NCBI RefSeq assembly: GCF_028858725.1
Contig: NC_084759.1
Location: forward strand, 98,204,362 to 98,268,361
DNA: 64,000 bases
Source: Colius striatus
Lineage: Eukaryota > Chordata > Aves > Coliiformes > Coliidae
Direction: 5' to 3'
This document shows, piece after piece, positions 1-12,545 of this stretch; the stretch's first letter is position 1; every line of letters starts with the position of its first letter. The notes below the pieces were generated by a model, which saw nothing but the letters and a program-made list of their open reading frames with translations, did not search any database and was not told the DNA's origin. A program made the position numbers and the translations under genes.

Positions 1-2397
1 CAAGGCAACCATAAGGAGAATAACCTGTAAGTGTTGAAATACAGTAAGCATTGGGAGAAAAGAGACTGAATCTTAGGAATAAATCCAGGACACCAATTTA
101 TTTTTATAATCTTCCAGGGAACCCTAAGCCAGTCCAGCTCGTACTGATTTTTGCCCCACATCCAAATGAATCCCTCTGTGTGTGTCCAAGTCCTGCCAAG
201 TGGAAATGCGGGATTGCTAGTAACAGCCTGTAAAGCTCCCCATTGCCTCCCTTTCATGGGCCACTTGAAATGTTGTGCTACATGTTGCTGCTGTCTCTTT
301 GGTGAATACCATGAGGAGCAGCTCCAGTGAATTGGGCATAAACAACTACAAATTGACTTTCAAGTGGCTGTCAGACACCTGGAAACCCACAGCTTCTGTT
401 TAATGGAAGCGCAAAGCCAACTCTGTGAAACCCTAAAGGCAGACGGAGTTACAAATGTGACTGATGTAGCTATTCCATTGAGACACAAAAACACTATTCA
501 GAGCCAGGCTCGCTATCAAACTCACAGCAGAGCTCAGTTATAATTCAGAGGGAACCTCTTACCTTCATTATAAGATGTTATAAATAGCTCCCCAGAAAAA
601 AAAAATGAACCTTTGCTACATCCATGAAATCTAATAAATGTTACATTTTAGTCTTTTTGACACAGCATGACTTCAGCCACTGATTAGATAGATCTGTGTC
701 CTGCATATGCATGCATAAAATGCAATGATAGAGATGGATATGCTTTGAGATGGATATGTTTTCCTAGGAGAAAGAATATAATTTTCTTAACACTAAATTC
801 TTTATTTAAGCATATGGTGCAACAAGCCTTTATTTGGCTTAGCTTAATTGTTAAACCAATCAGATATGAAATGTGTACTCACGTCTTTCCTTATTCCTGT
901 TTTTCAAAACATCTCTTGGAACATTAATGTTCCTGCTGACCATGTCTCTGCATCTTTCCTCCTGAGCTCAGCAGGAAGGTAAGATACATGCTGAAGGCCT
1001 TGTAGGATCCAAAACAGTATATTTTGAAAATGTTAGCTTTACCGAGGGCTTTCTCTCATGAATTCTTGTTGCAAATAAAATGATCCTGGAGGAAAGGGAA
1101 ATGCTGAGGGGCTGGAAAATGGCAAAATCACAATCCAGCTTTATCAGCAGTGCTCATAAAACTGAAGAGGGAATGAAACCTAGAAAACACCACCTAAAAG
1201 CAATATTTAATTACTGTGTTAAACCTTCTTGCACATTTTTTTAAATTAATACTGTTTTTTCTTGCAAATACCATCATGTGAAAAAAAAGGCTTAGAATGC
1301 CAGTCTTGCACAAGCTGGTGGGATTTTATATACAACTTTACCACCTGACTTGTTGCACAGAAAACCTACTTTAGAAAGTTTTGCATTTAACATTTCTGAT
1401 TTCTTGACATCTCCTTGCTGAGGAAAAAAGGCTTTTCAACCCCCTATGTTGTTTAAAAAAAATAAATTCCACTTTAATTCAGTATTAGAGTTAATAGATA
1501 GGCTTTTCACTAGCTAGTTGGTCTAGTTTCAAACCCTACTTTGGCTTGATCTATAGCAATTGGCACTCATAGCCTCGGATAACATCTACATCTAGAAGTG
1601 ATAGGGCAAGAATGTTTTCTTTGGGAAGGCATTGTACATAGCAGTCTGAAAATTATTTGTTGATATATGTATATTCAACCTCCTGAAAGAACATGCTAAA
1701 GGATGCAATGTAGCCGTCACAGTGTTTTTCTTTCTTAGTATTTCTTTCTCAGCTTAATTATTAACTCTTTACAAGCTGCAATAAAAATCTGATCTGCATT
1801 GAATTAGGGTTGACACAAGCTGAGTACAGTCACTGGGTACGTTGGAGGGAGGAAAAAGTCATGCTACCAATTTTCAACGTGCATGAACTTGCATGCCCAT
1901 GTCTGCAGAACTTTTGTTCTGTGACCCACACATGCTTGAAAAAAGATCCCCTGAGTTTCTCAGTACATATGTAAGGTGGGGATTCTTAACAGCTTATAGT
2001 GAGGAAAGCCAAAGTACCAAAAGGATGTGTGGCTTAATGTTCCTGGAAATATGTACTAGTCAGCCATCAAAAGGAGGTTCTCCAGAATTGTAATCTTGTC
2101 CTATAAGAGAAACCTGACTGAACTGTTATGAGTGCCACTTCAGAAACTTTTTGGCACTTCAGTACAATTCTTTTTCTTTCTGGACAGTTCTGTGGGATAC
2201 TTTTATTTGTGTGATGCTTTCATAGCACAGCCCTGTATTAGAATACAAGTATGGAGTTAGGCTGGCTCTAATGTTGTCCTAGTCTATACTCATGGGAGGA
2301 AAAAAAGGGATGAAACCTTGACTGTCCAAAAAACTTCTACTCCATTCCAGAAAATTTCACTTATTTTGCTGCAGTCAGGTGTTTTACATGCAAATAC
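1..2397. other. Intergenic, no gene recognised
   Basis: AT-rich unique-looking sequence with only short chance frames (60-66 codons). No transposon, RNA gene or exon was recognised. Confidence 0.6.
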
Positions 2398-3436
2398 CAT
2401 AGAATCATAGAATGGTAGGGGTTGGGAGGGACCTTTAGAGATTGTCTAGTCCAACTCCCCTGCAGAAGCAGGTTCACCTAGATCAGGTCACATAGGAACA
2501 TGTCCAGGCGGGTCTTGAAGACCTCCAAGGAAGGAGACTCCACAACCCCTCTGGGCAGCCTGCGCCAGGCCTCCCTCACCCTCACAGTCAAATAGTTTTT
2601 TCTTATATTTAAGTGGAACTTTTTGTGTTCCAGCTTCTTCTCATTACCCCTTGTCCTGTTACTATCTACTATAGAAAAGAGGGATGTCCCAACCTCCTGA
2701 CACTCACCCTTTAGATATTTATAAATGTTAATAAGATCATCCCTCAGTCTCTTCTTCTGTAGACTAAACAGTCCCAGTTCCTGCAGCCTTTCCTCGTATG
2801 AAAGATGTTCCAGTCCCCTGATCATCTTGGTGACCCTGCGCTGGACTCTCTCCAGCACTTCCCTGTCCCTCTTGAGCTGAGGAGCCCAGAACTGGACACA
2901 GGACTCCAGATGAGGCCTCACCAGGGCAGAGTAGAGAGAGAGAAGAAACTCCCTTGACCTGCTGGCCACACTCTTCTTGATGCATCCCAGGATGCCATTG
3001 GCCTTCTTGGCCACGAGGGCACATTGCTGGCTCATGTTCAGTTTATTATCAGCCAGGACTCCCAGGTCTCTCTTTGCAGAGCTGCTCTTCAGCAGTTCGC
3101 CCCCCAGCCTGTACTGGTGCATGGGGTTGTTCCTTCCCAGATGCAGGACTCTGCACTTGTCCTTGTTGAACCTCATGAGGTTCCTCTCTGCCCAACTCTC
3201 AAGCCAGTCGAGATCCTGCTGAATGACAGCACAGCCTTCTGGGGAATCAGCCAGGCCTCCCAGTTTGGTGTCATCAGTGAATTTGCTGAGGGTACATTCT
3301 GTCCCCTCATCCAGGTTGTTGATGAAGATACTGAACAAAACTGGCCCCAGAACTGATCCCTGTGGAACTCCACTGGCCACAGGCCTCCAACTTGACTCTG
3401 TGCCATTGATCACCACCCTCTGGGCTCTGTCATTCA
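2398..3436 (-). mobile_element. CR1 LINE, 5'-truncated, 3' end intact
   Basis: Read on the minus strand this is the 3' third of a CR1 retrotransposon. It ends at the left with the diagnostic CR1 terminus, two ATTCTATG-type octamers (complement at 2399-2416), preceded by the usual short 3' UTR. It begins at about 3436 in the middle of the reverse transcriptase, a typical 5' truncation caused by incomplete reverse transcription. Three other minus-strand copies in the window align to parts of it. I see no clear target-site duplication, which is normal for CR1. Confidence 0.93.
2478..3416 (-). pseudogene. CR1 ORF2 fragment (reverse transcriptase, C-terminal part)
   Basis: A 312-codon open frame covers the RT segment from just before GVPQG (residues 16-20) through the catalytic motif FTDDTKL (the DD pair at 48-49) and the thumb/C-terminal part to the natural stop after FLCDLI. 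Full CR1 ORF2 is roughly three times longer and also has an N-terminal endonuclease; both that and RT motif A are missing here. The first ATG is just the first Met in the fragment. The absence of stops and frameshifts suggests a fairly young insertion, but without its 5' half the product cannot be a working enzyme. Confidence 0.85.
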
Positions 3437-4527
3437 GTAAAATGGATTACTGAGGAATGCTACTTTCTTCTGATAAGCAAAGCTGTTTCAATGTATAGCC
3501 TGACAGAAGAAAGAAATGAAGAGAGAATCGTGCATGTTTCAGAGATCAAATCTTAATTTGTACTTTGGAGTGAGGACTGAGGAGATCCCAAAACACATCA
3601 TAGAGCTGACCTGGAACAGAAGTGTGCTATAGCAGTGTGTAATCTCTACTCTACTCATAAATTATTTTACCTATAAATTATATCACTTGTCTTGAAAGAC
3701 AAAGATGTGATTAGTGTCTCTGAAATGCAGTCAGAGGCAGCTAGAAGAAGCTGTAGCTTTTCCCTTGCTCCTGCAGACCCAGAGGTTGGTCAGTTTCCAG
3801 CTAGAATACCAAGATCTTTAATAGCTCCCACCTGCTGTTCACATAGACCTGCTGTATGGCTGATCAGTGTATTCATAAGAGGTTTTATGACATTTTATGC
3901 ATCATAAAATGGACTAAGTGTGCTCAGAGCTTCACTGTAACTCCCAAAGATGCTGCTATGCAGCCAAATAGAATATGAGGCCAGAAGAATGCTGATAACT
4001 TGTCAAAACCAAAGGAAGATGGAGTCTATGAATTGCCAGAGGGAGAGCTCCTGGCTGTGGAGATCTATCTTGCTGAGGGGAATGTTGCCACAAGCTTCAT
4101 CTGTTCTTCCTGGGAAATGCTGAGGTTACACCCGCCCTGGAATATCACTCTGTGATGTTGCTGGCTGTAGATGCCTAGTCTGCCACCACCCTGTAGCATC
4201 CATGGTTAATCCGTCGCTTTAAGATGGTGATCAAAACTCAGTGGAGCCAACAAATACAGAAAATCTGCAGTATCAGCACCGGTATGTTGGCTGTGAGAGC
4301 CTGTGTGGGGTTTTTTTGTCTGCTGAGATAGCTGCTGATCTTTGACAGATATATACTCAAAATAGAGGTATGATTAAGGAGACAGGATGTAGCCAGGGTC
4401 TTATTTCATAAAAAATTTAACCTTTTCTTGAAATAGATACATAAAAATGGAGAAACACAGCCTTCTTACAGCCTAAAAATTTTAAAGCACTCTAAGAACT
4501 AACAATACATTAACATAACGAGGCAGA
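3437..4527. other. Intergenic, no gene recognised
   Basis: Unique-looking sequence between two CR1 insertions. Nothing recognisable on either strand. Confidence 0.55.
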
Positions 4528-4856
4528 AAGGAGGGCACACAGCAAGCTTGCTACACTGGACTTCAGGAGAGCAGATTGTGGCCTCTTCAGGGATCTACTT
4601 GGCAGAGTACCAAGGGATAAAGCCCTGGAGGGAAGAGAGGTTCAAGAGAGATGGTTAACATTCAAGGATCACCTCCTTCAAGCTCAGGAGCAATGTAGCC
4701 CAGCAAAGTCAGGCCAAAAGGCTAGGAGTGTTGCATGGATGAACAAGTCCTACCTGAACAAATTTAAACACAAAAATGAAGCCTATAGAGGATGGGAGCA
4801 AGGGCACATAGCCTGGGAGGAATACAGAGAAATTGACTGGGCAGCCTGGGTTCAGG
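4528..4856 (+). mobile_element. CR1 LINE fragment, ORF2 region upstream of RT core
   Basis: The stretch with CTTCAGGAGAGCAGA, GGGATAAAGCCCTGGAGGGA and GGGAGGAATACAGAGAAATTG is the CR1 ORF2 segment between endonuclease and RT. It has scattered substitutions and no long frame. It stops at 4856, where an LTR-derived piece begins. CR1 sequence in the same orientation resumes after that piece, but about 1 kb further along the CR1 consensus, so the RT core was lost. The left boundary is approximate. Confidence 0.8.
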
Positions 4857-5078
4857 TATCATGGATTTGTGTGTAGCTGCTTTTTGCTTGGTAGCAGGGG
4901 GAGGGAGCTGCAGTGCTGGTCCAAGTAAGCAGTTCCCAAAACATCCCCCGGCTCTCAGGTGGGCCCACCTCCAGCCTGGCTGGACTAAGCTGACATCTCT
5001 GCCATCACTAGTTAAGAAGGGAAATCTTAGTCAAAAGAGAAGGTGTAAGAGTGGTACAAGATGGATGGGACCATGCGG
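4857..5078 (+). mobile_element. Truncated LTR (same family as the 16.6-kb solo LTR)
   Basis: This piece aligns along its length with the first ~230 bases of the LTR at 16570-17563. Shared blocks include AGCTGCTTTTTGCTTGGTA versus AGCAGCTTTTGGCTTAGTA, then AGCAGGGGGAG, CCCACCTCCAGCC, ATCACTA and TACAAGATGGA. It starts with TATCATGG where the intact copy has TGTTCTGG and ends near ATGCGG. The rest of the LTR is missing. Many substitutions imply it is older than the intact copy, or belongs to a different subfamily. It sits between two parts of a CR1. Confidence 0.75.
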
Positions 5079-5084
5079 TTATAG

Positions 5085-5700
5085 CATTGGTGGATAAGAG
5101 AATTGAAGGGCGGACCATTCAGTAGATACAGAATTGGCTGGATTCTCACACATAAAGTGTTGCAATCAACAGCATTATGTCCAAGTGGAGAGTAGTGGTG
5201 ACTGTTGTTCCTCAGTGGGACTGGGGCCCCCAGCATAAGAAGGACATGGGCCTGTTGGAGTGAGTCCAGAGGAGGGCCATAAAGATGATCAGAAGGATAG
5301 GACACCTTTCCTGAGAAGACAGGTTGTGAGAGCTGGTGTTGTTCAGCTTGGAGAAGATTCTAGGGAAACCTTAGAGCAGCCTTCCAGTACCTAAAGGGGC
5401 CTACAAGAAAGCTGGAGAGGGACTTTTTACAAGATCATATAGTGACAGGATGGGAGTAATGGCTTTAAACTGAGAGAAGGTAGATTTGAATTAGATGTAA
5501 GGAAGAAGTTCTTCATTGTCAAGGTGATGAGGCACTGGAACAGGTTGCCGAGAGAGGCTATGGATTCCTCATTGCTGGAAATATTCCAGGCCAGATTACA
5601 GTCTTTAAGCAACCTAGTCTATGGAAGGTGTCCCTATCCATGGCAGGAGAGGTAGAACTAGATGACCTTTAAGGTTCCTTCCAACCCAAACCATTCTATG
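5085..5700 (+). mobile_element. CR1 LINE, 3' part with terminal octamer
   Basis: Starts around the CR1 block GGCGGACCATTCAGTAGAT / AATTGGCTGG, runs through AGGCACTGGAACAGGTTGCC and ends with AACCCAAACCATTCTATG at 5700. Orientation and order match the CR1 part at 4528-4856, so both are probably one insertion later split by an LTR and a deletion. Several frameshifts break the frame. Confidence 0.85.
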
Positions 5701-6278
5701 TTTGGAATTTTTTTATCAGTTATTTCCCTTGCTACCCTTCAGCTCTTGGTGCACTGATCACTTCTCTCATGCTGAAATCTAGAGCAAAATTTCTAGGAAA
5801 TGTTGGTGATCGTGTTTCCATAAGTGCCCTTTATTAATCAAAGGTAATTGCAACGTTTGAAGGTTTTACTGATAATCAGTTGAATGCATTTGCAGTCAGT
5901 TAGTGTTCTGCAGGATCACTTTTATTAAGTTGAGGAAATGGAAAAAACACTGAAAATGGAAAAGCAGACTTTTTGAAAAGCTTACGTGTTCTTATTCTAA
6001 AAACAATTTATCTTAATCCCAGGGCAGAAAACCTAACTTGTATGCAGAAGGAAGGTAATTTATGTTGAACCTTTGATGTTCAGTAATCAGATCACTGATA
6101 TTTTATGATGGGATTATGTATCGAGGGTATTTCTAAGTTAGAGGAAGAAAATTTCAAGTCATGAATTTTCTTTTCTTCCTTCAGCTAACACTTTTGTCAT
6201 AGAAATGACTTCCAATATATCTGACTGCACAAAGGAACTAGGACTATTCCACAACTATTTTAGCCAATTATTTAAATT

Positions 6279-6312
6279 ATGTAAGAAGCTTTTAGTATGT
6301 AAGAAGCTTTTA
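6279..6312. repeat. Short tandem duplication, 18-bp period
   Basis: ATGTAAGAAGCTTTTA occurs at 6279-6294 and 6297-6312, separated by GT. This is a simple two-copy duplication. Confidence 0.85.
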
Positions 6313-9300
6313 ATCAGTTTTCTGAAATAAACCAAATAATTGCAAGGTTGGGATGTTTGTACATATTCTTGGTTTAGCATAGGTAGCTGTGAGAGATTTG
6401 TCTGTAATTTGCCAATTTTTATTAACACCACTGTTTTAATAATTTTCAAATTAAAGAAAATTATAGCACTACCAAAAAAATTGAAATATTAAAAGAGTGT
6501 ATTTCCTTCCTGCATAAAGACGTTCTGTATGTTCTTAATTTTTAGAAAATAATTAGGAAAGAAAAAACAAAAAAATCTTTTGCAACTTGCCTCTAAAACA
6601 CCAAGCTGCCAAGCTTCTTACTGGGACAAATGTCTCTAGACAGCAGAACAGTGACAGCAGCCTGATGGAATATTTGACAAGAGAGCCCACCTATGAAGAC
6701 ATAATACATTTGGCTTCAATATGTGAATATCACACTTACTTCATAATTGAACCTCATTAAATTGTGGTTTTCCACTTTTTTTTGGTGAAACATAAGCATT
6801 ATAACTTTTTTTAAAAGAAATTGCTCACTTGAATGAATTCAAGTGAACTGGTTTTCATTTTTTTAATTCTATTCAATGATTGCAAGTCTCAGGCTGGAGG
6901 GGATTGTTATTCAATGCTTTAAACTTGAGCTGTGGAGGTTACCTACAAGTGATCTCAGAACTTTCCCCTTGTTTCCTGACTGACCAGACAATGCCATTTT
7001 GTTTCTTTTGCCAGCTGCTTGAGTAGTTATTCTTGTAATGTCAACAACAGTGCTGTCACTGTGTCAGACAATCAGCAATTCTTTTAAAATTCAAAAACAG
7101 TTCCCTTGAACACCCCCAGGTCTTGTTTCTGTGGAGGTTAGGCTGCTTTAAGACTTCTTGATTCGAGTGTAAGTTTAAAACATAAGCAGAGACTTCATCA
7201 TGTTCAGATAAAAATCTTGGTATGTGTGCATGGATGCCTGGAGAACTCCCTGGCTGTTTCAGGGAGCTGCTGTGGGCTTCTGACAGAAGGCTGGGGCTCA
7301 GTGGCCCCCCACAGCCACAATCCTCTCCTGCTGAGAAACCCCCACTGCTCGAGTCTGACTTTGCTATTTTTGTTGCAAGCATAATAGGCAATTTATTCAT
7401 AACAAAACTGACCCTTTTGCACTGTTTAAAAGAGATAAGTCAGGAGGAGAGAAACAGCAAAATGTCACCTATACTCAGATTCCAAGACTTACCAAATTTA
7501 TCAAGAGTTAAAGTCCACCAGGAAAAGCTGATAAACTTTTTCTCGCACACCTGTTCAAAAATACTCTTCATCAGAGGTAAGTGCCCAGAACTATTCCTGA
7601 CACTGGGATTACATTGACTAGAATAAATGCACCCTCTATCATCTATTCTTACATGATGCAGCAAGGTGAAGTGGGATTACTGAGTACAGGGATTTATTCT
7701 TGCAGCACAGTTATGAATCTGTAACTCCAGAAATTCAGAGACATCAATGTGATCCTCCACCTCAGGAACGGAGGATACCAAGCACTGAAGTCACATCAAT
7801 GTAAAAAGGACTATAAAAGCACAACTTTCAATGCCAGGTTTGTACTCTGAAACTTGGTAACTTGTTTCTGTCTTCTAAAAACAGGCTTTTGTCCTTCAAA
7901 AACTTAGATTTCAATGGTGGAAAAAGGACACTATGCTCTTTTAACAGGTAAAACACAAAGCACAATATACTGTACCTGTCAGCAAGCTTTGAGTATTACT
8001 GTTTTACCACCAAAGAAACGCAATTGTCTCAACTTCAGTTGATCTTGGTGATCTTTGCTAGTATTTCTGCAAGTTTATATGTTTGGGAAACCATTTTGTG
8101 AGGCATGATAGAACTTAACACTACAAAGATTTTCTGCAAGTATATTTCACATTGACATGGGGTTTACATCTTTATTGTGAAGCTGTTACTAATTTACTGT
8201 CTTGAGCTGCTTTGATAGCCCTGTGTTCTCTTAGAGCAACACTCAATGGAATTGAAGAGCAAATAAAAGTAAGTATCACATGTCAGGTGTTCTCATAAAA
8301 CCACTCCAAACTTGTTCCACCTGCTAACCAAACAAACCAAGGAGTGTCTTGATCACTTCCTCTTAATGAACTGGCTTTTCCTGTGAGCTTTGCCTATCCT
8401 CTTCTACCTTCACATAGACACATGGATTGTGAAGATTTATTCCAAACGGTACTGTTTTGCTAAGCAGAGCAGTGACATATCCATATTTGAACTGCTACCC
8501 CTTGAAAAATTATCTGATAGAATGGCACCAGTGTTATGCAGCAGTGGGAAATTTTAAAAGGAAGGAAAGAGTCCTGTGAACAAAGCCTTCTAAACTTGTT
8601 AATATAGCTACAGCTTCCAGTTTCATTAATGTTGTTAGACATTGCTGACCTCCTCTACAGTCACCAGCTATTTGGCTGAGGAAGCTGGGCATGCAGAACA
8701 GCACAGCTGAAGTTGAACTGTTTGTTTAATATTGATGCAACCTCACTGACTTAACTAGATATGACCGAGAACAGCATGTGGCCACCTAGATGACTCAGAA
8801 GACAGGCCAGGCCTATTCTTTCAACAGCTAATTGTAGACTTCTCCCTTCAGAAACTGTTTGTGCATTATAAACAGAAGAGAGGGAGAAGCCCCTCCACAG
8901 TCACAGTCCAGGGATAGGAAATGCAAAGGGGATGGGACTCAGTCACACAAAGGTTTTCTTTTCTGAACTTTAGACCACCTTTGAGGGCTCTGAATTGGAA
9001 ACATGGCAACTTATATTGAATCGGCAGATGGTGCATCTACTCTCGCTTCATGGAAGCTGCACAGGCCTCAAGCTGTTTTTGGGAAAGTTTTGTCTGAACA
9101 AATCACATTTCCATCAGCAGTGGAGAAAGCTCAGGGGCTATATGAGCAGCTTGTCCTTCCCTGTGGAAAGAAAAAGTGGAAACCTATAAAAGAAGCATGT
9201 TGTGAGCAGTGATGGGCATTCCTGTCACCCACCATTATAATATGCAATAGTCCCTACCATTGCATAGGCAGGGACCAGATCTGCAGGGCTGCCTTCTACC

Positions 9301-12300
9301 GGTAACAAATTTGGTGCTTAGCTCTGAATCCTACCCTGGATAATATGTATGATAATATATAGGTTTGGACATAGATGCTGGGTTTAAACAATGATAAATT
9401 ATTTTCTTAAAAACAAACAAACTAAAAACCCCTCAATATATCCCAGCAGTCTATTGGTGATTTCTGCTTCTATAGATGGGATAGTAGAATGGCTCATGAA
9501 ATAATTCAGCATTATGACCTTAGTATTGCAGTGTAGTGACACTGGTGTTGAGTTAGAGTAAAAACCCAAGAATGCTGAAAAGCAGATATTTTTATGTGGA
9601 AGTGTATAGGTACAGAATGGAATATATAAAAAATGTATGTGATAATTTGTTTGCAACACTGTGCTGTTCATACACCTGCTTGGATTCTCAGTTTAAGCTT
9701 TCCAAGTTGAAGATGCCACAGTGATTGTACAAGACATGCTGTGTTTTGTATCATCATTTAAGGCTGTGGTTTTCCTTCCATCTCTAAACTGCGATTAAAT
9801 GTTCTTGTTGTCCTGTAAATTAGCCTTTCTCTTTTAAACATCACATTTGCAACTCTGTGTTCATATAATCCTGTAATTATGTAACTATTTTCATTTCAGC
9901 ACTGATTCAGCAATGTACTTGCACATATGAATAATCTTTTTGAACCCAACGGGACTCCTCACATGCTTAAAATTAGGCATGGTTTAATTACTTCCCTAAA
10001 TCAGCAGCTATAGTGGTATACAGAATTGGGAATAAAGGAGGTTGCTTGCATCTACTGTAAACACTGTTATTGAACTGGACATTTCTAAACTCTAATTTTA
10101 CCTTCCTACTTTAAATGCTTTCAGCTGAATTGTGGTATTGGAGACACCATATGTTAGGTATCCAGATGGAATTACATCTTTTTAAACTGTATTTTCCCTA
10201 GAGCTGAAGCAGTTTTAAGAGGCTTAAGCCCTTACTTGTCCTGCAAGCTCTCTTGGAGTTGACTGTTCTTTCATGTATGCCATTGCAACTGGTTGCAGAC
10301 CCGTACCAGAGAGGGCTTTTTTTTTCAGTAGATATATCTGAGATGGTGATAAAACATGATGCATGAACAGGAACTGATAGTGGAGATCCAAAGACTTGGA
10401 GCTACCTCAGTCAACTATACTACTGAAGAAAATGTATGTGTATATCTACATCCTGAGAAATCTCTACTGTGGTCTTTTATCCTGCGATTCCATGTTGCCT
10501 AGGACCTATAACATTAAAAGCTTTAACCAAAACATATTCATGAGGTCTCTAATTTTTACCTTTTGTTATATGAACTAGGTAACTTGAAGTACAGCCACTG
10601 AGTTGGAATTACAGTTCTTCTACATTCAGATGAAATGGGACAGAAAGAAGTATTTTTGAATAAAGTAGGAACATGAAAGAATGAAAACAAACATTGCAGA
10701 ACTGCCTTTTGTAACAGAATATGGAAGCCTGTACCAAGTATTTCCAATTTTTACATCAGGAAACAGGCAATTTAAACCTAACCCACAAAAGGCACCACAA
10801 AAAAGTGCCAATAAAGACTAATTTAGAGACACAGAATCCATACAACAGTTGTTAAAGTTCCTGTTTGTGGTTTAATATCCACTAATGGAGATGAACTTAC
10901 CCAAAGCTGTGAATAATGAGAGGCTGCCCAGACAAACATTTATGGAAGAAGATGGCAGCTGCAGGGAGCCTGGATCTCACTTTAAAACGCCAGCACATGG
11001 CTCCATTAATAAAAGAAGACAAAAAGGATAGAGGACGAATATTTGTACTCTTTGGCTAGAAGATCTATTTGGAGAAGTTCACAGAGTGAATGAGAATGGA
11101 CCCCTTATGAGTAAAAGAGGCTTTAGAAAGAATCAAACAAGGAGATTTGATGTACTTATTTCATAGTTTGGGTTCTGAAAAAATAGATCAATCTGTGAAG
11201 AAAAGGCCTGATTATTAGTTTCTAGTTGAAGTTCTGCTTCATGCAGGTTTTAATGTTAGTGGCCAGGTGGTGGTAATACTGCTGCTAGCAAAATGACTAA
11301 TGCCCTGGAAGGCATTACCAGAATAATTTGCCGTCTCTCAGAGCTCAGTCTATAACATTACCAAATATTTTTTGCATCAAACCCTTACTTTCTGCCTGAA
11401 CATATCTTCTAAGCATTTAATGTTGATTTACAGGTTTGCTTGGATAGAGAATAAATACTCTTCATCTAGTGAGATGTGCTTTTTTGTCTGAATTTCTCCA
11501 GCTTTGGTTATCAGACATCATATGAGTCAATTAAATTGGTCTTTTTATGTCTCATTCCAGAAAGATCACTGAGTTGCTATATATTATATAGAAAAATTGC
11601 TTTACCTTCTGATCTTCTAACAGCAGTCACCTCTGACTTCAGAGCTAGGCTATTGTAGTACAGCGAATCCAATTAAACAGCCTCTGTATAAGAAAAACAT
11701 AGCAAAGTTTAGCACTTCAGAAAGTAATTTAGCTACCTAAAAGCTATTCTATGAAACCTGAAATTGGGACTATAAAGCTCCTTTAACTATGCAGACTAGA
11801 CATGAATGCTCTTTTGCGTAAAAGCCTGAGTTTTGCAAGTGAGAGGAAGGAACACAACTGTTTTATTCTAATTTTGGTGTTTGTTTTGTTGTCATGCACT
11901 GGAACTGCAGTGTCCCCACAATTTGATACTGCTACAGTGAATTTCTAAGCAGTTGGTTTCAGTGGAGTAGTGATATGTGCTGGATTCTCTTGGGCCACAA
12001 CAGGAAGCACTGGTTAACATGGAAAGGATCCAAAAACTATACAGCTCCTCAGTCTGTATTCTGTCTAAATGTAACCTTAAAGGCAATGAGAATAAGGACA
12101 TCTCACAAATTCTGCCTCTTTAGGGCTCTGGATTTTACTTGTGGCTCCATGTCTTCCTTTAGTTAGCATCCCAAGTCCAATACCTGTGTTTAATATTAAA
12201 TTCTTTGTTTCTTTGCAAGAATAGATCAAGGATTGTTTTCTCTTTCAAAACATCACTCAGGAAAAGTTTTTTGTATATTCTGTTGCAAGTTTTAACTGCC

Positions 12301-12428
12301 AAGTGTGTAAAGGCTTTCGTAATGTATACTGGCCCATAGGTCCTCCTCATTTTCTGTGAAGTGACTATTTTTGACATATAGGTACTCATATTATTTGCTT
12401 TTTCAGATCTTTCATACTTTCGGGTGGG

Positions 12429-12545
12429 AAGAGCACCCAGAAGCCCTTTTGCCCAAAGCAGGACCTGCTCTGGGATCAGGCCAGGCTGCTCAGGGCTTTT
12501 TGCAGAAGGTCTTGAAAATCACCAGGGATGGAGGTTTCTTTCCTT
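12429..12545 (-). mobile_element. Possible old CR1 3' fragment
   Basis: The stretch with GGCTGCTCAGGGCTTTTTGC, GGTCTTGAAAATCACCAGGG and ATGGAGG resembles, on the minus strand, the region just before the 3' UTR of some CR1 subfamilies. The match is short and the terminal octamers are not visible, so this is tentative. Confidence 0.4.

Noticed and set aside
2977..3453. Plus-strand frames over the CR1
   Set aside because: Antisense shadows of the CR1 reverse-transcriptase frame.
7056..7617. 114- and 131-codon frames on opposite strands
   Set aside because: They overlap each other, have low-complexity composition and show no recognisable motif or splice context.
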